Shown: positions 56,201 to 64,000 of the stretch, one piece after another | How the letters are laid out: each line of letters opens with the position of its first letter | Numbering within the stretch: position 1 is the stretch's first letter | Assembly: GCA_025331125.1 (NCBI GenBank) | Contig: JAOALB010000026.1 | Coordinates: forward strand, 186,001-250,000 | DNA: 64,000 nt | DNA from: Mycogone perniciosa | Taxonomy: Eukaryota; Ascomycota; Sordariomycetes; Hypocreales; Hypocreaceae | Direction: 5' to 3' | The notes under the pieces: generated by a model | Database searches by the model: none | What the model saw: the letters and a program-made list of their open reading frames with translations, nothing else | Told to the model about the DNA's origin: nothing | Translations under genes and position numbers: made by a program

Positions 56201-59028
56201 CATGGTGGTGTGGGCATGGAAATGGCTATAGGGATGAGGCTTGAGGTGATCAAACAGGGCTGTCATGAGCTCATCAATGACTGGTGCCATGATTGGATCA
56301 AGATAGTCCGCAGTGAGATTATCAACACAGAGCTCCAAGGTGCGCAGGCCCTGGCCCACAAGATCAGTTCCAGCCCGAAGAGCGACAACCAACGGACGCA
56401 TCAAGAAGCTCAAATGCGGCAACAAGTGGCTCAGTCGCGCTGGGACTGTAAGGCATAGTTCGACATATAGATCTCGCTCTGACGGCTTCCGCGCAGCCAT
56501 GAGCAAGTTGTTGAGAACGTCAAGTAGCATTTCCAGGAGGGGCAAAATCTGCTTGTAGAGCTGTTCGAACTTGCCACCACCAATGCTGCGGAACAGAGAC
56601 CGGAGTAGAAGGAAGTAGTTCATTGGTTCCTCTGCTTTAGTTGACAGCTCAATCGATTTCGTGACGATGTTCACAACATGTGGCAGAAGGACTTGCTCAT
56701 TTTGAGTAGCGAATAAGGTGACAGCCATAAACGCCAACTTGAAGAGCCGCAACAAAATAGATGATTTCTTCACATCTGCAGAGCCCACCTCATCAATCCG
56801 CTCCATGAGAAATTGAAGAAGCATACCGCAAAAGCTTGGTGATGTTGCTTCGCTGGCAAGAAAAAACTGGGGTATATGTAATAGCGCCGTATGTTCAAAG
56901 ATCATGTCATAAAGTCGTGGGATCTCCTGCTGGAACACCTCGTGGAAGGTGGCCGGGTCAATGCAATGGAAAACCGTGGCAAAAGTTTCCAGAAGGTCTT
57001 TTTCCTCTTTGCTGCTTGAAATCATGTAGAAGTTCGCCATATACTCGACAGGCGACATGTACTGGGACTCCGCTGCAGGCTTTTCAATCTCGTAGTACCT
57101 GAAGACGTAGGCGCCTTCTCGGAAGAGTGTAATGATCACATTGACCTCCTCCGCAGTGAAGCCATAGGAGACATCTTGCCAATGCGGTGGTGCATTTTGA
57201 GGATCAATGGGAGTACCAATGTTGCATGTCCTCAGTTGGTAAAAGGTATTCTTAAGACCGTTCATAAGGTTCCTGAAGAGAAACTTGTTATCCACAACTG
57301 GGTCAGCACCCCTGTCACGAGGGTTCGATATCTTGATAGGAACTGCAGAGAAGATGTCCGTCTCATCCCAATCTGGGGGGTGCTCCTTATCGGCGAGATA
57401 TGATTCAGGAGTGCCGGCCTCAGCTTGTTGATGATACAGCTTGGAGAGCTTGACAGCGTTGGGATATTGTCGGTTCATGGCAGCAAACTTGTCGCCGATG
57501 GCATTGAGAATCATCATGAGATAATGCCTTGCATCTACCTTGTTGGGCAGCTTTGCAATACATTCAGCCATATTCAGAAGCAATTTCGCGCTCATTGTCT
57601 GGAAACTAGTGCCGGGGAAATTATCTTGCAGATTCTTGGTGTATACTTCCACGGTTTTGCGAATCTGCTCCGGCGTCAAGGAGTCTCGTACATGGTGAAT
57701 CAGATCTGCCAGCATACTATAAGCAAGTGGCCTCATCGTCTCGTATACGGTCAATCCATCTCCAGTCAAGGTTCGCTCGTCCAGAAGCTCATCGATTTTC
57801 GGAAGGAAAATTTTTCTAAAATTATAGTTGATGATGTGTCGAATCGCAATCAGAAGCTCTTTCCTTGTGCCAGACTTCTCCCTAGGGCAATCTTTCAGGA
57901 GCCTGATGACAATGTCCGGCAGTGTTGGCAAAAAGTCCTGGAGTTGCGTAGAATACTGACGAAGGAGGTAGGCGAGGAAGCTCATCGTCTTAATCTGAGC
58001 TGTAATGAAATCACCGAAGGCCGCCCTGTTTTTGATAGCAGGGCTAACTCCTGTGTGAATATCACCTCTCGCTGCCGCGTCGGTATGTGCCTGTTTCTGA
58101 GCACTTGCTTGCAGGGCCAAGAACGCCTTGATAAGTGGCACAAATGCTTTGACATTGGACTGAACTGTGTTGCGGTATATTTGGAAGATTGAGACCACAA
58201 TAATGGGACACTCAGACAGAACCTTGAATGACTGCATTCCTTTCAGAAGTGGTCGGTTTTGTTGCTGGGGATCGGCACCCAGCTCTGTAACTGACGCGAC
58301 TGGCGAGCCTGGCCGAGGAGATTGAAAGTTCGCCTGAGTGCTGCCTGGTGTTGATGGTGCGCCTGACTGCGAGTTCGGTGCAAGGGACGCATTATCCAGC
58401 TGTTCTCTTACAACCTTCTCCATCTGATCGAACAGTTCTTGAATCAATGAAAGAAACGGCTGAACCCTGCCTTGCAGCACCTTATATTGATGGCGCATGA
58501 TGTCGGACGTTATCTTGACGGATAGTGTCGCGTTATCTTCGTTGTCTGTCCGAACCAGTTGCATGAGCAAATCGACAACCTCTTCAGCGTACGGCTCGAA
58601 CGGTTCGGTGGGCGAGGGAGAAGTAGGTAGCCGGTGAAGAACCTCCAAAATGCAGTTTCGGAGTTTCTATCACTTAATATCAGTCATGCCCAAGGTTTTG
58701 GAAGCTTCCAGGAAACACCAACCTGCTCCGGCGAATTGCTTTGGAAGATGCATGGTCCGCGTAGGATGTTGATAAAGATTGGCATCAAGCGCTTCAAGAA
58801 TGGGACGAAGATGGGCCCGGTGGTGTAGGCATCGAGACTATCGCGCAGGGTGGTTGCAGCTTCTACCTTAAGCCTGGTATCTGCATATCAAAGGGTGAGC
58901 AGCGCGCTCATTGTCAAATTATGCGACAGGGCATGGAGGGGCCGGGGACGGCGTGGTTTGGCCATTATCATACCTAGTTCCACGGTACTGAGTCGCTTTA
59001 CGACATCGTCTATCGTGGTGCCCGACAT
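47234..59028 (-). CDS. TRA1: Tra1, PI3K-related pseudokinase of SAGA and NuA4
   Basis: A 3860-residue activator-binding scaffold shared by the SAGA and NuA4 acetyltransferases. Inferred minus-strand exons are 59028-58974, 58880-58723, 58666-47981 and 47917-47234. The N-terminus MSGTTIDDVVKRLS joins to TRLKVEAATTLRDSLD and then KLRNCILEVLHRLP, as in Tra1. HEAT repeats fill most of the length, followed by FAT (about 2650-3200), a Gln-rich insert (about 48890-48960), the PI3K-like domain and a FATC tail (LAQCDALWMPYM). The kinase motifs (HRD-like and DFG) are absent, as expected for this pseudokinase. The last intron (47918-47980) is 63 nt and in frame, so it is invisible in the reading frame; removing it gives SKGQ-SKPEL. 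It is the longest gene here. Confidence 0.96.
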
Positions 59029-59991
59029 GGCTGCATCATCGGCGTCCACAAGGCGCTGCGCTTCCTTCCATTCGAGGGAGAGATGGTTAAGTGGTGCGTA
59101 GAACTTGGCCAAGAACGGATTCGAAGTCGGGGGGTTCGCGACAGCTCGCGATTGTCTGCGCTGCCACCCAAGGCTGAATAAAATGGGCAGATATATTCGA
59201 CGGTTTATTGTATGCGTAAATAAATGTTCGTCGTGCAGCCCGTCGTGTGCGAGACTCGGAGGTGGAGTGATGGAAGGCCGAAGGCTCGATTCTGCCGTTC
59301 TGCAGCCTTGGGCTTATATGGGAGGTTTACGAAGTACGTGAACACCTTCGCGTTGAAATTTACGGAATCGACGAAACTGGGCATTGCAGTCACCAATTCC
59401 AATGGCGCTAGGAGCCGTGTAAACTATGTTCCGGGGCTAGTGTATGCACACTCCCAAAATTTAGGGGTGTGCGTAGAACGATAACAAAAGCTTTATCTTA
59501 TCATCCTCTTATCATCCTCTTATCAATGCTCTGGAAGAGCTCTCACCTCGGCAGCTTCACCTGAGTCACAGCAACGAGATAGAGCTGCAGATGATACTGC
59601 TTCTCGTCCCTCGTTTCAGATTTCGGCAGCAAGTCTGATGTTTGGCATTTGGTTATTTGGTTTATTGATACTTGATCATAGTTCTCATGTGCAGTTTATA
59701 GACGGGATGACAGGTTGACAGGTTGACAAGCAACTCTAGTAGTAGTAACTCATTGCCCCACCACCCCGGACTTGGCGGGGAACAGATCCATATCGGAGCG
59801 ATACAAACCAGTCACTATAACAACTCGGCCGCTACCCGCATTCACTGCATATTCCTTTGTTCGCCTTACTGTCATAAGTGTTTGCCTGGAGTCAGGGCGT
59901 TTGCTTTCTTCCTCTTTCCTATTTATTTGATTCCACAGCATAGAGCCTCGTTTCCCCTACAACGTCAACAACGCGCGAGATCTTACACACG
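59029..59991. promoter_or_regulatory. Divergent spacer, TRA1 / AIG2-like gene
   Basis: A 963-bp spacer between two starts. It holds an 11-nt tandem repeat at 59496-59525, an 8-nt repeat at 59708-59728, and a TGAGTCA at 59562-59568. Frames of 60-90 codons are short and unsupported. Confidence 0.5.
59496..59525. repeat. 11-nt tandem repeat (TCTTATCATCC), about 2.7 units
   Basis: Two full units plus eight bases in the TRA1/AIG2-like spacer. A second small repeat (TGACAGGT, 2.6 units) is at 59708-59728. Confidence 0.85.
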
Positions 59992-60647
59992 ATGAGCGGG
60001 GAATACAAAGCATTCTTCTACGGTATGACCTACGCTCTGGTTTCCACGGTGAACTATGACTAACAAGACACACTGTAGGGACTCTTGTAAGAGAAATGTC
60101 CAGGGAAGTACTTGGGATGAAGACTGACCGGTAATAGATGGCCCCTGAGGTCTTCTTCAGCGTTTGCTATGGTGACAAGCTGCCACCGAAAGCCATCTGA
60201 GACCTCCACATCTTCACTCCAGCGATATTGGACGGTTACTGTCGCCATCGTGTTCAGTACGCTGATTATCCCGCCATCGTTCCAGAGAAGGGCCATTCCG
60301 TCAGAGGTGTGTATGTGACAGGCCTGACCTCTGCCAACATGCAAAAGCTGGACCATTTTGAGGGGGACGAATACAAGCGTGTCCGGGCCAGAGTCACTTT
60401 GCTAAAGAAGGACGGAGGCAAGGAAGCCGATGGGGATGTTAAGGAGGCATCCGTCTATGTGTTTCTCAAGCCTGACCAGCTGGAGCAGCGCGAATGGGAC
60501 TATGAAGAGTTTCGTCAGCAGAAGATGAAAATGTGGACACGAGGCGAGTGGGCGTTTGAAGGTAAACATTTCCTACTTGATGCATCGAGAGCATATGCTA
60601 ATTTGTCTGCTTCAGATGGCCAGGCCACCAACGGCGAGGACGCTTGA
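59992..60647 (+). pseudogene. AIG2/GGCT-fold protein gene with an in-frame TGA
   Basis: A gamma-glutamylcyclotransferase-fold (AIG2-like) gene. Inferred exons are 59992-60022, an 8-nt microexon 60079-60086, and 60138-60561 joined to 60616-60647. The joins give AFFYG-TL-MAPEVFFSVCYG, the family N-terminus, then LDGYCRHRVQYADYPA and VYVTGLTSANMQKLDHFEGDEY. A TGA at 60198-60200 interrupts the frame between PPKAI and DLHIFTPAIL, segments expected to be coding. Explanations: a nonsense mutation, an assembly error, or a 51-nt intron at 60172-60222 (GTGACA to CCAG) that removes the stop and 17 codons in frame. The last intron (60562-60615, 54 nt, branch-like GCTAAT) is in frame. The rest of the frame is intact, so decay, if any, is recent. 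Enzyme activity is not established for this family. Confidence 0.7.
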
Positions 60648-63600
60648 TGTCCTCCTCCCAGGGCCTGCCGTGCGTCCGCAGGTGTTAGTGTCCGGGTTGT
60701 AGCAATGCCACCTGAAGCTACACTCTCAAGAACCGAAATTCCCGTATCATAGCCATGAATATAGCGTCAGACGAGATCCCGGATTGGTTTGTTGGTTGAC
60801 AACGAAGGTGAAGCGGTAACGGGTAGCGAAGACAAAACAAAGCATTAGAGCCAGGATAGAACTCTAGAGTCATACCTGAATTTATGCATTCTGCATGAAT
60901 CAATCACTGAGTTTGCTTTGACCATCTACTTTCGTCGTAGTCGTGTAACAGCTCGTTGATTGGTCTTTCGATCAAACCAACAGGACCCAAAACAACAGGA
61001 CTGGAGGGGGGTATTCGAAACCGTGGGTTTCCAAACCCTACTTTAGTAAAGGTTTCGTTTCCTTCATGTTTGCACGCTCTAAACAGGGAGATCGACCGAA
61101 ACACCGAAAGGATCAAATAGGTTATGGTTCTAACCTGGAGGAGCATTCATGGCAATTCCAAAAAGGCTAATCGCGCGCACGCTCAGTCGACAATAGCATG
61201 AGGAAGACCATACTACGTTACCATGTCTGAGTAATAGGGTGGGCAAGGGAAAGTCTCAGGTTTACTTCGTATCGATGATGTGAAACAAGATCAATGCTAG
61301 AGTCTCGGTGACTTTACCGATTAGGAAAGAAAATCACATAATTATTCCGGTTAGTTCTGTCAAGTAAGTGCAAATACTGCAGAATCATATATATTTGTTA
61401 TTTCATCGCATAAATTCCTTCTTATTAGCTCTACCGACGAGTTAGGTGGCTGGTCGTATGGGGAATATGTTTGAACAATGCAGCATTATCCTCAACTCCA
61501 ACCAAGAGCATCAGCCAAGAGCCACTGACGTCTGCCCTGCTAAACCAATAGGCCATCATGATTGCCAATGTGGAGAGCAGATATTAGTGCTACTGGTGAA
61601 GGGTGAAGCTGACACACCATTCTATGCATCATGGGCGGTAATTCTAGCGATGTGCGCCTTACGATGGGGTCTCGTGCTTGCAGGAGCAAATACGAATGGA
61701 TGAATAGACGCCATTGTAAGAGAGTGGATGGGGTTGGCGTCAGTGGAGCGGTCGTCAGTGCTGGGCTTTGGATAATGTCTTCATGGAGGATCCTGGGCTT
61801 CGTACCCAAAATGCATCCACCACGAGTTTGACCCACGATTCCAGGTTTCTAGCCCTGGCACGGGAACTTTTTCAGTTTTCCAGGGCACCTGCACCTGCAG
61901 CTGCAGGTCGCAGATCGAAAATAGCCCGCTGGGACTGGCTCACTAGTAGGGAGCGGTCAGAGGTCTGTCAGTGCTAGATTCTAGTCAGCAGTGCTCTGAC
62001 TGGTGATGATACTGTAGCTTCAAGCCTCAGCGCGCCTACCGAGCCAACCAGCGTTTACCATGTCATTCCAAGGAGCCACGGCTTATGCTTCAACGTTTCC
62101 GATTTAGCCATAGCCATCACCATCCACACCCAGTCATCGCTCTCCTGTCAATACGAGTATCTCGTTTTCATGGGCCTACCCGTGGTCTTCTCCAGGGCCT
62201 CTTCAGGGTTCTTTACAGGGTTCTCTACTCCCCGGCCCCTCTTCGCTCTCGCATCCATCCATGGTGCAAACAAGGGCTGCCTCCGGATGTTTAAGCCATC
62301 GCAGGTCGATATTCCCAAAAGCAAGACAGATGCTCGCCATGAAACCGGCCCTGTTTCACTTGGACTCGGCCTTACCCCCCACAACGGAGCAGCTCCGAAA
62401 AGCCTCCAGGAAGGGCTGGCCTAGCCTGTACAAGCAGGCCTCCCGATGGTACCCAAGAAGACCAACGCCCCTGTCCCATGCATGCCGAAAGGCTCCATTC
62501 TCCGGCCAGCCACGAGTTTCCAAGACCAGACCCTTGTACCCCTGCATCGAAGGAAGACTCGAGATCTAGGAGAGGGAATGATCATCGCCACAGATGGTAT
62601 GTTGTGGCGGCGAAAGTGGCTGGTGCCATTCTGTGCATTGAATGATCTTCCTGTTATTATTGCAGAGTAATACGGAGTACAGACGGAGTACTAGTAATAT
62701 CTGCACGGACAAACAGGCAGTGCCCTTGAGGGTTCAGTCAGCCAAACATTATGGATAGGCTTTCTTCTCATATTAGGTGCACTACGATAGAAGGCTCGCT
62801 CGACAATCACTACACTCGGAGGAGCCCGTTTACCACCATCGTACGCAAGGGCTTAGCAGGCAAGGTGCTATAGAAAGTCAAAGAGGGCATCGTGCAGTCA
62901 AATAAGGGAACAAACAATGAGGTGGCGCACGCACTACCACAACGCCATTTGTTCTCTGGAGGCGGTCCTCTGGTGACAAGACAGGACAATACCTAAGGTG
63001 CCGTGTTTCCGACTTTCCTCAAACATTCCAGGTGCACTGAAAGTTTTTGATGGCGGCTGTTTCTCGTCTTGTCGACAAATCACCATTCCTCCGTATGGCC
63101 AGTTCTCCAATGGGGTGCAACCATCAAGAGCACAGCCAGTGACCCCTGACACCTACGGGTGCTATTGCATTGACTACTCGTACTAACGTACCGCGCCCCT
63201 GGCTTCAAGGTGCCTGGCATTGCGTTCTTTTTACACAGAGCTGATGGTGGCGAAGGACGGCGAGCGAATGGCACCCAGTCATATGGCGTTTCTTGGGGCG
63301 CTGACAATACCCAATAGCGGACAATCGTTGCATGTCCGACGCCTGGAATGGCTCGGCAAGCCGTGGCCAATTGTCGATGGAATTCCACAAGGAGGCAGCA
63401 TGACGTTTGTGGATCCGGTCAGCTCACTGGTCGCACTAGCATCGACCATCCTCCCTGGCCGTCGGGAGAAGCCCTTGAGCCCAAAGTGTCGGCACGGTCT
63501 CATTGGTGGCCAACGGCAATGAGACGCATAACTACGGAGCACGTATGGAAAACACGACGACGCCTCACCAAGTCCAGAACAGCACCGCTCGCTTACTGCT

Positions 63601-64000
63601 TGGCTCATCAACTTGCCACGCCCCATGCCGGGCTGATGCATCTTGGCCAGTGGACCGACAGGCTCAAGAATCAAGACAAACCCGCAAGCAGCACGATGTG
63701 GTCATCCCATGTAGGTACTTTGCAGCCTTGGGTTGATTGAAGATTTTACATGTTTGCTGTCCCACAGCGCTTCGTTATTAGTATCTACATCAGTTCACGG
63801 ACCACCATGGCGACCCGTGGGCCTCTCACAGACCCGATTGTTTCTACATACTTACCACATACCTACAGCAACATTCCTGCTTGTACTAGCCACACCCCAG
63901 CATCTAGCCTCTCAGTGCGCGGCGAACCAAAGAAGTAAGGTTACTCAGGTCAGGGGTTGACGGCGGACGCGAGCTGATGGTACATGTACACCGTCTGGGG
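60648..64000. other. Gene-poor window end (3.35 kb)
   Basis: I find no gene I can support. Short ATG frames exist (61146-60904 minus, 80 aa; 62261-62569 plus, 102 aa) but overlap other frames and match no family. A perfect 16-bp palindrome is at 61893-61908 and a TACGGAGTAC element at 62671-62680. The window edge at 64000 may cut a gene that starts beyond it. Confidence 0.4.

Noticed and set aside
47918..58666. One uninterrupted 3800-codon TRA1 frame as the whole gene
   Set aside because: The N-terminal exons and the in-frame 63-nt intron are needed to match the Tra1 family; the frame alone would start at TTG and include intron sequence.
60138..60200. Recoding of the AIG2-like TGA by A-to-I RNA editing
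   Set aside because: Known fungal editing prefers UA in the stop context UAG; here the A of UGA is preceded by G, so editing is unlikely, though not tested.
61904..61908. Possible Pst I-like CTGCAG cluster as a mobile element end
   Set aside because: It is only part of the palindrome; no inverted terminal repeats, target-site duplication or transposase was seen.
62170..62569. Two overlapping plus-strand frames of 84 and 102 codons
   Set aside because: They lie in two different frames of the same stretch, neither resembles a known family, and both cannot be typical genes.

Overview
The window is nuclear DNA of a filamentous ascomycete (Pezizomycotina; the proteins look like Sordariomycetes, probably Hypocreales, which is an inference from resemblance). 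Support: about twenty protein genes spread over both strands, short introns of 48 to 140 nt with GTRAGT-type donors, CTRAY-like branch points and YAG acceptors, DUF3669 and DUF1757 fungal families, and an intron-bearing tRNA. No operon, phage, plasmid, CRISPR or recognisable transposon is present.

Layout. 0.6-1.7 kb: an SDR sugar/polyol reductase (+). 2.7-4.7 kb: calcineurin A (+). 5.4-6.4 kb: a DUF3669 protein (+). 6.6-7.6 kb: a single-pass membrane protein (-). 8.4-9.1 kb: a SAM methyltransferase (-). 9.9-11.6 kb: a secreted type-B carboxylesterase/lipase (-). 11.6-14.5 kb: gene-poor. 14.5-16.3 kb: a cystathionine gamma-synthase-like enzyme (-). 16.3-18.2 kb: gene-poor, repeat-bearing. 18.2-20.0 kb: a secreted GH79-like glycosidase (+). 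20.2 kb: tRNA-Ala(AGC) with an intron. 20.6-25.0 kb: the divergent pair of proteasome chaperone Pba3 (-) and DEAH helicase Dhr1/Ecm16 (+). 25.3-27.2 kb: the divergent pair MED6 (-) and an MMTAG2-like RS protein (+). 28.0-33.5 kb: a giant sacsin/HSP90-type ATPase-fold protein (+). 33.9-34.3 kb: an 87-residue membrane protein (+). 34.6-36.0 kb: eIF2B-delta (-). 37.6-39.1 kb: mitochondrial ornithine acetyltransferase (+). 39.4-40.1 kb: HIS3 (-), divergent from CDC16/APC6 (+, 40.6-42.5 kb). 43.3-43.9 kb: a DUF1757 protein (+). 44.0-46.4 kb: acetoacetyl-CoA synthetase (-). 47.2-59.0 kb: TRA1 (-). 60.0-60.6 kb: an AIG2-like gene (+) with an in-frame TGA. 60.7-64.0 kb: no gene recognised.

From about 20 kb to 60 kb the genes are conserved housekeeping functions (proteasome assembly, rRNA processing, Mediator, SAGA/NuA4, APC/C, translation initiation, Arg and His synthesis). 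The first 20 kb is more accessory: secreted hydrolases, small-molecule enzymes and long gene-poor spacers. I found no multi-gene system that looks undescribed. The points most worth checking are the AIG2-like gene with an internal TGA and an 8-nt exon, a dispersed TACGGAGTA element in spacers, a tRNA intron associated with a 9-bp direct repeat that includes the anticodon, a possible frame break at the end of the RS gene, and in-frame introns that a long-ORF reading would miss in TRA1 and the AIG2-like gene. All splice sites were inferred by eye from reading frame, splice consensus and family similarity; no alignment or RNA data were available.
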